From Armigeres subalbatus (lineage: Eukaryota; Arthropoda; Insecta; Diptera; Culicidae), in contig NC_085141.1 of NCBI RefSeq assembly GCF_024139115.2, positions 400,651,659 through 400,715,658 on the forward strand: a stretch of DNA of 64,000 nucleotides. The letters run 5' to 3'. Numbering within the stretch: the stretch's first letter is position 1; each line of letters starts with the position of its first letter. Position numbers and translations under genes: made by a program. Shown piece by piece: positions 51,700-63,059 of the stretch. Below the pieces are notes generated by a model. The model ran no database searches. It saw only the letters and a list, made by a program, of their open reading frames with translations, and was not told the DNA's origin.

Positions 51700-53362
51700 T
51701 CAAAAATATTGGATGAAAAATGAGATTACCACGATCTTTCTAAGTTGAGCTGTTTTGATGTGTTTTTTATTGTCCCATAGAAAATGTATGGAAATTAATA
51801 ATAAAATTCAATTTGATTTTTAACTAGGAAGGAAAGGGCTAAAATGGTCGTTCACTATATCATTTTGTAGCATTTTTTGCCTAGTTTTAGGATATCACAT
51901 TGACGACTTGCGCAAATCTGCGCCTGGTCATTGGATTCGATGTTTAGCCGTTTCTATAACTAAGTTTTACTGAAATGTTCTTATTTGACACCAGAACCTA
52001 TTTTCCGTCAGATGTGTTGTGGTATACAAACTCAAATACAATTCGACTCAGCTCGAGTAGTTGAATCGGTCTGATCGTGTGTTTTTAGCACATACCCGTG
52101 TTTGTAAATGTGTATTTGTGTATGTGTGGGTGCACTAAAAGGTATGTAGTGAAAAATAGCCTGTTTTCGAGCAGTTATGTTAAACCGATCTCGATGCAAT
52201 CACTTTTATTAGAATGTGAACAACAAGTAAGGCTTGCACAAATACTTCAATAAGGTGAATGTAAACAGGTTCGGCGTGATGTGCCTGAATAAGTTTTGCA
52301 TAAGAATAGACAAATAAGCATTTATTCTATAAAACGTGTTAAAAATATTAGTTTGTGCAACTAGTTGCAAAAAGATGATTTTTCCAGCACGAGTTGTATG
52401 TTTATCCAACGAGGCTTGCCGAGTTCCATAAATACCCCACTTTAGAATTTTATCAATATTTGGTAATATTTTAGCATAAACATCTTAAAAATACATGATA
52501 ATGTATTTTGAGATGACAGTACGGGCCATTCTCTAGAATTACTTCAAAATACGAAATTTTATCATATTTATGTTTTCGAATCTTTTACCTTTTTATAACA
52601 CCAACGAGCAAGTATAAACCAAAGGTTTTCTAAGGAATGAGGGCCCGGAGAACAGGCGAATCCCTCAAAACTCTCTAGATTTTTCTCTAAAAACCTTGTT
52701 TTAGTCACTACTCACACCAATAAAATATTTACCCGAAATTCTCATAATTATCATTACTTTTTCACAAAGGTTTCGGCTAATTTTGACCACCAGTTCGTCG
52801 GTCGTCGGTCGCACGGTCACAAAAATAGTATTGTCATCCACCAAAACCATCAAGAGTAAGCTTATCGACTGAAAGAAGTACATTCATCAATTTGTTTGGG
52901 CAGGTAATGTGCATCTCAACAAAATTGAGGCTATTATGTTTCTGTCGCCTAATAAAAAAGAGCTTGCCGAGCCTTCTGTGATGTGAATGAATTTAATGGT
53001 TATTTAAGTTAAAATATTTTCGACAATTTCTAAAAAAACGCTTTGCGCCCTTAAGGGTTGAATGCAAGTGGTCCACATTAATATCAATGTAATGCACTGA
53101 AAAGTTGTGAAACAGAATGTTACATTCTTAACTGGAATTACGATTATTTGTTTATAATTTCAATTATTTCTGAAAATGTTTATATAAAACTTGGTGGTGC
53201 TATTTTTATTTGATTTTTATATGATAATTTAATTCAAAACTGTTATTGCTCTGAGAAAATTTTATTCAAATGTTCTATTAAGTTACGGAATGGCTTTCCA
53301 AGAAATGCCCAAAGGGTAACTTTTCCGAATACCGTTTGACCGAATAGTTGAAATTAGTTTCA
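51700..53362. other. Unassigned sequence with a repeat relic at ~52.04 kb
   Basis: Around 52040-52150 a diverged relic of the 26.3-kb repeat family is visible (actcagctcgagtagttgaa, gtatttgtgtatgtgtgg). The rest shows no gene. Confidence 0.35.
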
Positions 53363-53369
53363 TTAATAA

Positions 53370-54350
53370 GTGAAACGAGAAGTGAATAGTGAACATGAGA
53401 ACTTAGAAGTCATGATGTGAGTACAGAGTTGAGAAAAATGAGTAATGAGAAGTGATAAATGATTTGTTTGAAATAAGTAATGGAGAAAGAGAAGACGCAA
53501 GACGCAAGTGGTGAAAGTGAGACGCAAGTGGTGAGACGTGAGTTGTGATAGTTTAGAAATGAGAAGTAAGAGAGTGTAGTGAGAAAAACAGCAGAAGGGG
53601 TGAGATGATAATTGGAAAGTGAGAAGCGTAATGTCTAGAAGTGAAGGAAGAAGGAGGATAAGAGAAGAAAGAAGAAAGAAGGGAGAATGAAGAAGGAAGA
53701 AGGAAGAAAATAGAAGAAAGAGGAAGAAGATAGAAGGAAGTAAGATAATGGCAGAAGGGAGAAGTAAAAAGATTAAGAAATAAGGAAAAAATATGAAAGA
53801 AGATGAAAGAAGGAAAAGAAAGGTGAAGGAAGGAAAATTGAAGAAGGGTAGAGGAAGAAGAAATAAGCTAGAAGAAATAAGAAAGAAAGATGAAGGAAGT
53901 ATATGATGGAAGTAAAGAACAAGGAAGCAGTAGGAAAATGAAAAAAGAAGGAAGGAAAAAAGGAGGGACAAAAAGAAGGAAGAAAGAAAAAAGAAGAAGG
54001 ATAAAGGAAGAAGGAAGATGAAAAAAAGAAGAATGAAAAAAAAGAAGTTGGAAAAAGAAAAAAGAAAGATGGAGAAAGAAAAAAGGAAGGAGGAAAAAGG
54101 AGAAGAAGGAATAAGAAACAGAGAAAGAGGTAGAAGGAATAAGGAAGAAGAATAATAAGGAAAAATATCACAATTTTCAATTCTTCTTTTTCCCTCCTCA
54201 CTTCGCACTCTTCACTTTTCATTTTTTACTTCTCATTTGCTCACTTCCAATTATGAGATGTGAAAATGTCTCATTCCTCACTTCTCGCTTTACACTTTAT
54301 GTAATTCTCACTACATACTTTCCATTACTCACTTGTCTTTACTCACAATC
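53370..54350. repeat. ~800-bp purine tract switching to pyrimidine
   Basis: From 53370 to about 54170 the + strand is almost all A/G (gaagtgagaa, then aagaaggaagaagg). From about 54178 it turns pyrimidine-rich (tcttctttttccctcctcac). The 281-codon minus-strand frame here is compositional (Phe/Leu/Ser only), not a gene. Confidence 0.85.
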
Positions 54351-54534
54351 TAGGATATGTTTTTCAATCATTCGGCCAAAAGAGATATTATATCGGAACA
54401 TATCGAGATCTATAGGTATCGAAATAAAACCTGGAAGGCAGGGACAACACATTATCCACTTTCCCCGCAGTGTTTGGAATGGGGGTAATGTATTCCCCTT
54501 TTTTCTAGCTATGTCAGTATGGCGTATCGCTATT

Positions 54535-55095
54535 GGAGGTGAGTGCCATTGTTTGCCATATTACAGAACACTCTAGAATTGCGTGAACTTCCGCTGGGAA
54601 TAGGGATGGCCAACTTTCGATGGGAATCGATATGTCTATCTCAGGGCCAGTAACTCCTGTTTTCACTTGGTTGTTCAGTTTTGAACCGCCTGTATAACAC
54701 GTAATTGATCCTGAGCGAAGTATCGGTCCTCCATTTAACCATGTATTGCGTCCAGGATCAATTACCTTGAACAGTCGATTGAAATTGTACTTTTTCTCCA
54801 TTCAGTATTCATTGTTTAGTACTAGGGAGTTTATACTGAAGTTTTTTAGAATGCTCAGATGACCCTTAAGGTCACCCCCTAAGAGGTTTTTGGATCTTCT
54901 GTTCCTTAAAGCACTCTTTTCAGCTTCTAATTGTACAATTTGATGCAGAGGAAACATGTACAGTAAAGCATTCAGTGCACTTGATGGTGTACTGCTCATT
55001 GCACCTGTAATTGAGATGGTCGCTAATCGTTGAAGTTTTTTGAACTTCATCTGAGCATTTGGCTTACAAAACCTAATAACTTTAGAAGTACTCAA
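54535..55095 (-). pseudogene. LINE ORF2 relic with RNase H domain
   Basis: The minus strand encodes FKKLQRLATISITGAMSSTP ... LYMFPLHQIVQLEAEK, the typical RT-to-RNase H connector of I/LOA-like LINEs. A stop codon at about 54802 follows. It then continues in the same frame as VIDPGRNTWLNGG, the RNase H start ITCYTGGSKLNNQ (TDGSK motif with D replaced by G), then ESWPSLFPAEVHAILECSVI. The catalytic Glu is kept but the first Asp is lost. It is truncated on both sides. Confidence 0.75.
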
Positions 55096-55158
55096 TGAAC
55101 ATTAAGCTGCAAGGCAACAATGTTTCAGTGAGGGATGTATTGCCAATAAGAAGAAGAC
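55080..55158 (+). mobile_element. Feilai 3' end fragment
   Basis: gaacattaagctgcaaggca, gggatgtattgccaataaga and an agaag tail match the last ~75 bp of the Feilai copy at 30374-30668. Confidence 0.65.
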
Positions 55159-55159
55159 C

Positions 55160-56480
55160 TGGAGGAATTTCTGAAAGTATTGCTAAAAGACCTTCTGAAA
55201 GAAAATTCGGAAGAGTTTCAAAAAAAAAAATCTTAGGTGGTATTCAAAGGAATTTCTGAGGGTATTTCTAGAGTTTCTTGCGAAGGATTTTCGAAAAAAT
55301 TCATTGAGGAATTTTGTAATGAGTCACTGGATGAATTTCCGATGAATTACTTAGAAAAACTTATGATAGAATTTCTGAAGGAATTTTTGAAGGTATGCTG
55401 GATGACTAACTGAATCAATTCCTGGGAATTTTTTTCCGGAAAATTAATAAAAAATGAGTTAGGAAATCCTAAAGAAATTTTCGGAGAAGTTACTGACAGA
55501 AATCCCATAGGATTTCCAGCAGGAATTTTGAATGAAATTTCTAAAGAAATTTCCTCATGAAATAACCGAAAGATTTCTGGAAGAGTTTCTTAATGATTTT
55601 CTGAAGAGATTCCCGAATGGATGATCAAAAGATTTTCCAGAAGGAATCTTCGAAGGTCTAAAAGATTTTTTGGAAAATTTGCTAAAGAAATCCGGACGAA
55701 TGGTCGGAAAAGAACTTTCGAAAGACTTCCTTGATGAAGTTGCTTCTGGGAAATTTTGAGGAAATTCAAGGAATTTCTTCCAAGATTTTCCGAAGGGCTT
55801 TCTTGAGAAACTTTTGGAAAAGAAACTTTTGCTATAGCAATTTCAGCAGTATTTCCAAAGAAAATTTGGTAGGATTTCTTCTAAAAAAATTCCGAAAGTA
55901 TTTTTAATTAAATTTCCGTAGGTATTCCTGAAGGAATTCCGATTTTCTAAAAGTATTTCTGAAGAAATTCTTAAAAGAATTTGTGAATTTCTTATAGTTC
56001 CTTCTTTGAATATTCAAAAAAATATTTAGAAGAATATCCAAAGGAATTTATGAATATATCTTCTAAGTAATTTCTTGAGGATTTTCTGAAGAAATGTCTG
56101 GAAAAAAAATCTTCAAGGAATGTCCAAAGCAATTCTTGCAGAAATTTAAGAATGTCGGAAATTCCCTCCGAATTTATTTTGGAAATTCCGTTCGGAAATT
56201 CCTTCACGAATTCTTGAATACCTTTGGAAATTCCTTTCGAAATACCTAAGGAAAATTTCTGAAGGAATTCCTTCAGGAACACCTACGGATATTGTTTTAG
56301 GATTTTTTTTGGAAAATCCATTTTCTTCAGATATTCCTTTGAAAACTCATCTGAGCAATCCCTTGAGAATTGCTCTAAGAATTCTTTTAGAAATTTCTTC
56401 GGATATTCTATTAGAAATTTCTTAAGGAATTCGTTTGTAAAATCCTTTCGATATTTTTCTGGGAGAAAACCTTGCAAGAA
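55160..56480. repeat. Degenerate 'ggaatttctgaagg' repeat tract
   Basis: About 1.3 kb of decayed 12-25-bp variants of gaaggaatttctgaagaa on the + strand, changing to ttcctttcggaaattcctt after about 56150. This gives two Lys/Glu/Phe-rich minus-strand frames that are not genes. Confidence 0.7.
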
Positions 56481-56631
56481 TTCATATAAAAATACCTAAT
56501 TATTTTGGCGAATACAATACAAAATTTGAGCTCATTTGGATTAAAACTGATTTAGCACAAGCCGTTTCAAGTTTGCATGCAAATTAGTATGGGGAAATTT
56601 ATTTTTTCATTATACTGTTAATGGGAGTGAA

Positions 56632-56726
56632 GAATGTTTCCAACCCAAAAACATCCTAGACGGGACCGAGAATCGAACTTGCCATCTCTGGATTGGCACG
56701 CAAGGCTACTGGAGACCCCTTCCTGA
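56632..56726 (-). mobile_element. SINE head fragment (minus)
   Basis: gggaccgagaatcgaacttg, catctctggattggcacgca and ctactggagacccc match the tRNA-like head of the 7049-7326 family. Confidence 0.65.
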
Positions 56727-56891
56727 GTAAACTATGACCCCAATAAAGGGCTAACAATTATCTTTGCCTCAAACCGGCGAATTCATGCTTTCTATGAAAT
56801 AAATACGTCTGCATGATTCGGAATTGTGGCTGTTGTTATATCCACCATTCTGTTTTAATTTCGGCACCACTCTAAGTCAAAATCAGGCAAA

Positions 56892-57068
56892 CCTCTGAGA
56901 GTCGATGTTCTATGACTCTATATCGACTCATGGAAGCCAATTATACCACATTAAAACTTATTTTACTGTTACTGTGATTGCCTCTTCAAACAGCTTTACA
57001 AAGATTTTCTATTCCTCATCTCTATATTTCCATGAGTCGATGGTCGCTTCAAGACCGACTCATAGAGG
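56892..57068. mobile_element. Probable MITE, CCTCT..GAGTCG ends
   Basis: cctctgagagtcgatgtt at the left and mirrored cctctatgagtcggtct at the right. Internal copies of gactcatgg / ccatgagtc are also inverted. No clear target duplication. Confidence 0.4.
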
Positions 57069-57099
57069 TGAGTACACCAAAATTACACCAAATGCCAAA

Positions 57100-58468
57100 T
57101 GAACGTGATGTCAAACAGCCTTTATGGCAAATGATCTGATCTCGGCTTGAAAGCAAATTCTAATAGTTTAAGTAATACTGGAGAATGCTTGAGTGGATAT
57201 TTTCGGTTTAGTTCAAATGTCAAACAAATTTCAAATTTATATATTTCAAATCACTTTCATTTTGTTTATATTATTTATAAAAAAATGAAGATTGTTTTGG
57301 TAGAGAAGAAATTATAGTGTTTTTAAACCATATGATATTTAATATATAAAATAATGCTTTTATAAACTTGAAGACAATCAAGCATCCAACACAAGTGAAC
57401 AAATCACTTTAATGGTTTCTTGTTTGCCTAGCGGTATAATCCCGCCTTAAGGCTAATCTAAGAATAAATGGATAGACACTTTTAATCTGTTCATTTTATG
57501 AATTTTTGATGATCATGCGAAAAAATCACATGAGACTGATATGAGAAATGGACGAAAAATATGGCCAAACATATATATTTTTTTATTAATACATAATAAA
57601 CATCCATAAGTTACCTAATTCTAAAAAGCATTATCTTATGCTTTATACCCTTTATCTATATTGCCGTCATACGCATATTTGTCTCATGTTGGCTATATGC
57701 GTATAACGACAGTATACCTAATAGCTAAACTAAACATCAAATATTTTGAACCACTAAAAAATCAAATCAATCAAAATAATAGAAGTATTGTTTTGGAAAT
57801 ATCTGGAAAACAATTGATTGAAATGTTATCAACTTGCATGTAGAGACACTAAGTGCAAATAGTAATAATAATTGTGGAATGAGTCATTTGAATTGGTCAG
57901 CATATCAAAAATAAAAACTGCTTACTGCCATATGACGAGTTAGTATGAGACACTGAAGACGGCCTTACTGTTGAGGTCAAAATACGTATCTGAAAAGTTA
58001 CAAACAAGTGGTGGAATTAAATGGAATAGTAGTAGCTCGTCTCCTGAAAAGTGCAGATATTCCACTAAAAAGCTTTTAATAATTTTCATATGAATACTGC
58101 TGTTAATTTGCACAATTTAAACTAGAGTGTAATTTTTTGACTAGTGGGACGAAAATATTCAAACGTAGTATATAACAATTTCAACATATTTGTAGTTCAC
58201 TGCCAAAATTTCAGCTTAATCGGTCATCGGGGAACAAAGTTACAGCTTGTCCAAGTTGACCATTTTGTATGAAAATCGCCCTCCGCTGCTAGTATTCGAA
58301 ACACAGGTGTACGTACCCTCCCCTCTTTTTCTCCACTCCTAAAAACATGCCAGGACCTAACAAATTATCCAGCAAAGTTTATTAGACCCAAAGTTATGTA
58401 AATAAATCAAAAAAGGATCATTTACGAGCCTGTTAGAGGTTTTTGCCAACTTTTGTATGGAGTGGAAT
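57100..58468. other. Unassigned sequence with hairpin and hammerhead-like relic
   Basis: A hairpin at 57662-57712 pairs atacgcatat with atatgcgtat plus flanks. At 57948-57993 the hammerhead-like sequence recurs (CTGAAGACGGCC ... AGGTC) but GAAA reads AAAA and stem I is mutated. No gene. Confidence 0.4.
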
Positions 58469-58569
58469 CACTGTGCACTGTCGATCACAAATTGAACCCA
58501 GACTCCTCCGACTGATACTGATATTTGGTTTCCTTAGTGCCGAGGTGAAAAAGATCCACCACATCTTGT

Positions 58570-60006
58570 GTTATTTTTCCGCTGCCGCTTTCTGATGAGC
58601 TTCGAAATGGGGTGGTTGTGCTAGTTGTTTGACTGGCGTTTCAGGAAGCAACATCGAGAGAAATGCCCTCGTTGCCCACAGCTTCTGCATTCCACGCCGG
58701 GCACGATGAACTTTTCGGATCGTGTCTTCCATTGCATCGAAAACATCTGAAACGCCGAGGTCCACCGGGTCGAGAGCGTAACTTCAAAACCATATCTTCA
58801 TTCTTCTCTGGCTCAGTAATACTGATTGCTTGTAGAGTACCAGCTTCATTCCGGTTATCCAATTCACTCATGTGCATTTGAACTGACTCGTGGGTGCGAC
58901 CAATTTTAAGAATCTCCTCTAATTTGTAATCCTTCTCCAGACATTTACGCTTCAGGTTCTTGTCCGCCGTGGTGGTTATTATTTGATCCACCACCATGCT
59001 TTCTAGTTGGTCTCCATAGTCGCAGAAGGCTGCTTGTCGTTTCAGACGGTTGACAAACGTGTCAAACTTTTCACCGGCTGTTGGTTTCATTTCGCGAAAT
59101 TTCTGGCGCTCATACGTTTTTGATAATTTTGGTATGAAATAGTCATCCAGGATTGACATCGCAACGTGATAACGGTTGTCCACAGCGTGTTTTTCATCGA
59201 CTTCAACTTGTTTCACTACATTTCGGATATCGGGTCCACCGAACATCATAAGGGTTTTGAATTTCGCTTCTTGATCGTCCACATCTTTCCATGCCAGATA
59301 AGCCTCAAACTGTTCACGCCATTTTTCCCAACGTGCAGAGACTGGTCCCTCAGCTTCCTCGAGGAACGGCGGAATCAGTTGGTTGACCTAAAATATGATA
59401 TATTTGAAGAATTCTACGAATGTTTTTTTTTTCCGCATGTGTACATAAAGACGTATATGAAGTACATTCAGCTCAAAACGTATCATTCTGCGTACTTCAT
59501 CCCAAACGTATGGGTTCCGCATTACCTTGGATTTTAAATCTTTCAATGTTGGATTCCGCTATGAAATATCATATTTTCCTGCGTACTCTTGTCCACACAT
59601 CAAATTCCGCACTCGACAGATATTAACACTGTTTCTGCGTACTGCATCCCGATACGTTGGGTTACACATGATCGTTTTATTTTTTTTCTCTCTCTGCGTA
59701 CTTCATACCGTTGTTATGGTTTCCGCGAACTTATTACTTTTCCTAACAATCACCGGGTCTTACGTCAACAGTAGACAAACTGCAAGAAACATCCCTAAGT
59801 GATTCCGTTACCCTGAAGTTTCTAATCCCGGGTCGTATATTTTACAGAAATCTGATATCATGTTCCGGAATTCCGTAAATTCATCCCTAAGAAGTTTCAT
59901 ACATGATACTATCAGGCTTCTCTGTACGCATATACGTTCCATCCCTAAGGAAATTAGAACTTTTTTTTCTTTGCGGTTGACTTACCATAGGCCACGCCAT
60001 CTTCAT
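58570..60006 (-). pseudogene. Ty3 Gag of the second element, two exons, frameshifted
   Basis: The first ATG after the primer site is 60006 (MKMAWPM). A GT-AG intron-like segment (59985-59388) joins it to VNQLIPPFLEEAEGPVSARW at 59387. The body continues WEKWREQFEAYLAWKD, ILDDYFIPKLSKTYERQKF, REMKPTAGEKFDTFVNRLKR and the zinc finger CFRCNGRHDPKSSSC. A small deletion near 58705 shifts the frame. The second knuckle (CRSCGQRGHFSRCC) is in the next frame. The region around 58520-58480 shows the start of protease (FHLGTKE; FVIDS). Typical Mag-type Gag. Confidence 0.85.
59388..59985 (-). other. Intron-like segment in the second Ty3 gag (598 nt)
   Basis: Donor ATG|GTAAGT and acceptor atattttag|GTCAACC in element orientation, phase 0 on both sides. 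GTCAACC occurs at both edges (just inside the donor and just after the acceptor). The interior repeats tgcgtact-cat and ttccgc pieces about four times (near 59487, 59580, 59635, 59695). Confidence 0.5.
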
Positions 60007-60080
60007 AAATCGGAATAGAATTTTCCAGGAAGCGTTCGAATTGATGTAAGCCTTTTCTACTTTTATCCTCGTCGCCAAAA

Positions 60081-60185
60081 TGTAGAGACGTCTACTCGGG
60101 TCTGAGGTAAAGTATTGAATGAATCATTTATTGGCCTGCTCTTAATTAGTTACCTACATAAGTCAAGTGTTGCTTAGATCCAACA
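60081..60185 (-). repeat. 5' LTR of the second Ty3 element (105 bp)
   Basis: Direct repeat of 45873-45977, followed on the + strand by the GTAAG duplication (60186-60190). In element orientation the primer site TGGCGACGAGGAT starts three bases after the LTR. Confidence 0.9.
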
Positions 60186-60468
60186 GTAAGGCAGGGTGAC
60201 ACTGGCCTGAAACGGCGAGTGGACTAATGGCTAGATTGTCTTCCGTCTCAGAAAACCGTGGCGAGCACTGTAGCACGCCGTCCAATCCTGCTACATAGTT
60301 TTGCCGACTGGGTGGGAGAATTCTCAGATGATATTTCCTGTCTAGCGCTGAACACGCAAGTGTCTTTGAACACGCCAGTCATCAAGACGGCTATGATCAG
60401 CCACCAGGAGGGCGGGGTCTGAAAATTGAGGTGATCACGAACAGAAAATTACACTACTATGAGCATAC

Positions 60469-61519
60469 AGGGGTTAGACAAAAGGTTGAGATAGGCTAAA
60501 TTTTGTCGAAGTTCAAATCAGCATAACTTTGCGTAGAATGATTCGATTTCGATGAAACCGAGACCGTCGGACGCGGAAACTCTTCAAGTATACTGTCCCC
60601 ATGCAAAACCTCAGATTGGCCTTTGGCCACCGGAGACGTTCCGGTTTTCCGAGGATATGTTAAAAATGAATTTTTTCTTCTGTTTGTCGTTTTTTCTGAC
60701 GTTTACTACCATCATGTTTTACACTCTACCTGGAAACTAGAACTAATGTGCTGACCAATGCTGGCTGCAGATCGGAAATTCGTTTGGTATACGCAAATAT
60801 ATGGCCATTTTGGTAAAATCGGTACGGATTGGTCATACACCCTGAACAAATGTCACTTTCGCAGAACACCCGGAACCGGTTCCAAATTGGCCAGAGAGTC
60901 TTGCAGTCACCATAATGTATCTTTAATAAAGATCCTATATTAATCGGCTTGGGAAAACATGAATTTTGACACCCATGTACGCATAGTTCTAGACGGTGCC
61001 AAAACCGGCCCCTCCTGGAAGGCCCTTGGAACTTGCTATAAAGGTGGCAGTGGACACTGTCATTCTGCATATGTTTCTGTAATTATCGTCTCACAAAGCC
61101 ATGAAGATAGATACTCATATTTGCATTATTCCGATCTGTTATCATTTCATTATGTTCCCGGAACCGTTTTTACGGAAATGGCCCTATCTCTGCGTAGTTT
61201 TGATGGATTATCGATCTACAGCCACCATTGGCCGGAATATTAATTCTAGTTTTTGGAAAACGCATAAAACATGACGAAAGTAAACGTCACATAAAATGAC
61301 AAGCAGTGGAAAAAATGCATCTTAAACATACCTTCGGAAAACTCGGAACATCTACGGTGGCCAAGGGCCAATCTTAGGTTTTGCAAAGGGACATTATACT
61401 AGAAAAGCGTCCGGTTCTGATGGTCCTAATTTTATCAAAATCGGATCATTCTACGCAAAGTTATGATGATTTGAATTTCGACATAATTTTACCTATCTCA
61501 ACCTTTTTGTCTAACCCTG
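60469..61519. mobile_element. Tc1/mariner-type element with ~80-bp TIRs
   Basis: CAGGGGTTAGACAAAAGGTT at the left and mirrored CAGGGTTAGACAAAAAGGTT at the right. Similarity continues for about 80 bp (tttgcgtagaatgat). TA on both sides. 1,051 bp without transposase. Inner inverted patches ccaagggccaatcttaggtt / cctcagattggcctttggcc also pair. Confidence 0.8.
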
Positions 61520-61729
61520 TACATGAATCTTTTCCTTCAATTTCGCCCTAAATGTATGCAATTTGTATAGGATTATGCCACTTAGTTAGTTAATGATCAA
61601 TGTCTGCGTTTGTTCAACAGTGTTCGTGATGTTTTTGATTTTAATATGTCAAAAAATGTGTTTTAAAATAGGATTTAGGCTCTAGGTTAAGGTGCAGTCT
61701 GTAGAATAGTTTTTAATACTTTCGAGATA

Positions 61730-63020
61730 ATGGTAACAAATAAATAAACAATGATGCGAATCGCGTGACGTTGAAAGTGGCGAATAGTGACGCTGCCACT
61801 GACGATGTGGAGTCCCTCTACGTTACTCCCTTCAAGCTTAACCAAAATTAAGAAGACGTGAAGAAGTACGTAATGGATATCTCTAACACTAGTTCATCCG
61901 TTGTAAAAGTGAAAAACCTCGTTCCTATTGCAAAGCACATCAAAGATTTGTCTATCGTGTCCTTTAAAGTGATTGTACCTAAATCTGCAACTAGTGAAAT
62001 CAGCGACTCATGGTATCGGCCGAAAGGAATCTCTGTCCAACCATTCGAACCCAACCCAAAAAACGGATCAGCATTACGTCTTGCGAACTCGGAATAAACT
62101 ACGATTCTATATCTAGTCAGCCTCACTTGAAACCTACAAGTCGAACATCGGGACGCAATCTTGCCGCAAGCTTTGAGGAAGCCTCTATCCCTCGCAGCGC
62201 AGTCGAGCTCTTCCTGCCAGCGAACAACAGCCGTCCCGGTCCAAGAGATGTACTACACAGTTGGCAAAAAATCTGCTCTTTTTTTCACATTTTTTAATAA
62301 TCAAATAAAATTAATTCAGTGAGCGCAACTAATAGATGGATATTTGAGTTTTCCAAATGTCACTTTGATCTGTCAAAATAATACACGCCGGAGCCACGCG
62401 GGTGCGCACACAGCAAATAAACCGGCGTGCGCCCGCGTGTATTTGGTGTGTATCTCTGCCCGGTCCTGTGTCTGAGTTGGGACATGAGGTCTTCCGAACT
62501 CCATCGTTAGGCAAGTACAACCAGCGTGCAATCGTTACCCTACCTGATAGTGTTCCGATTTCCAGTGCTCCATCATCCGAGTACCCGAATTCCGATCTTA
62601 ACATATACTACCAAAATGTTGGAGGGATGAATAGTCGTATTGAAGACTACCATCTAGCCATCTGGACCAATGCTACGACATTATCGTGCTTGTTGAGACA
62701 TAGCTAGATTATAGAACGCTTTCTGGTTACGTTTACGGGGACGGGTGTTACTCTGTGCTGCCTACATTCCTCCAGACCGTACTCGAGATCTTCAACTCAT
62801 CGATGCACATTGCCGGTCAGTTAGCACTGTGTCGAGCAACGCGACCCCTTGTGACGAAATAGTGATATTGGGGGACTTCAACCTTTCGGGCGTCGCTTGG
62901 ATTCCGATTCATAGTGGTTTCCTCTGTCCAGATCATGCACTTTCCACTTTTCATCCTTGCACGGCAAATACTGGGTAAAGCATACCATTGGTACTTCGCG
63001 TACCTGAAGGAATAAAATAG
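61730..63020 (+). pseudogene. LINE relic: ORF1 C-terminus and ORF2 endonuclease
   Basis: 61850-62097 encodes KKYVMDISNTSSSVVKVKNL, DLSIVSFKVIVPKS and SWYRPKGISVQPF, the C-terminal fold of a LINE ORF1. After about 500 bp, 62590-62960 gives pieces of an APE-type endonuclease in shifting frames: IYYQNVGGMNSRIEDYHLAI, AAYIPPDRTRDLQLIDAHC, EIVILGDFNLSGVAWIP. The middle of the endonuclease is deleted and no RT follows. Probably Jockey-superfamily, but the clade is not certain. Confidence 0.7.
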
Positions 63021-63059
63021 ACCCCATCTCGTGGTCTTTAGCCTCTTACCCAGCAACTT

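Larger units (their letters stand above)
51592..58475. mobile_element. Foreign block bounded by CACAGTGATT inverted ends
   Basis: The left edge CACAGTGATTTCGCAATGGC and the mirrored right edge CACAGTGATTCCACTCCATA are inverted, and both later contain tggcaaaaacc. They lie exactly where the Ty3 protease (VIDS) and RT sequences break off. About half of RT is missing from the target, and no duplicated target is seen. The block may be one element plus a deletion, or two elements recombined. Confidence 0.5.
45873..60185 (-). mobile_element. Second Ty3/gypsy element, 14.3 kb with nested inserts
   Basis: Bounded by two 105-bp direct repeats (LTRs) with one mismatch, and by the 5-bp target GTAAG at 45868-45872 and 60186-60190. 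Read on the minus strand it contains: 5' LTR 60185-60081; primer site TGGCGACGAGGAT; gag 60006-58570; the start of protease; a foreign block 58475-51592; RT-RNase H-integrase 51591-49492; another foreign block 49491-46485; the pol end 46481-46038; a polypurine tract AAGGAGGGAA; and the 3' LTR 45977-45873. About 4.4 kb is element sequence. The low LTR divergence argues for fairly recent insertion. Confidence 0.88.

Noticed and set aside
53363..54208. 281-codon minus-strand reading frame
   Set aside because: It lies on a pure purine/pyrimidine repeat and encodes almost only Phe, Leu and Ser; no domain and no codon structure.
54802..55095. Host gene in the 54.5-55.1 kb minus-strand frames
   Set aside because: The two frames are one LINE RT/RNase H relic separated by a stop codon.
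51592..58475. Assigning the CACAGTG-ended block to Transib/RAG-type transposons
   Set aside because: Only the heptamer matches; no 5-bp duplication or transposase.
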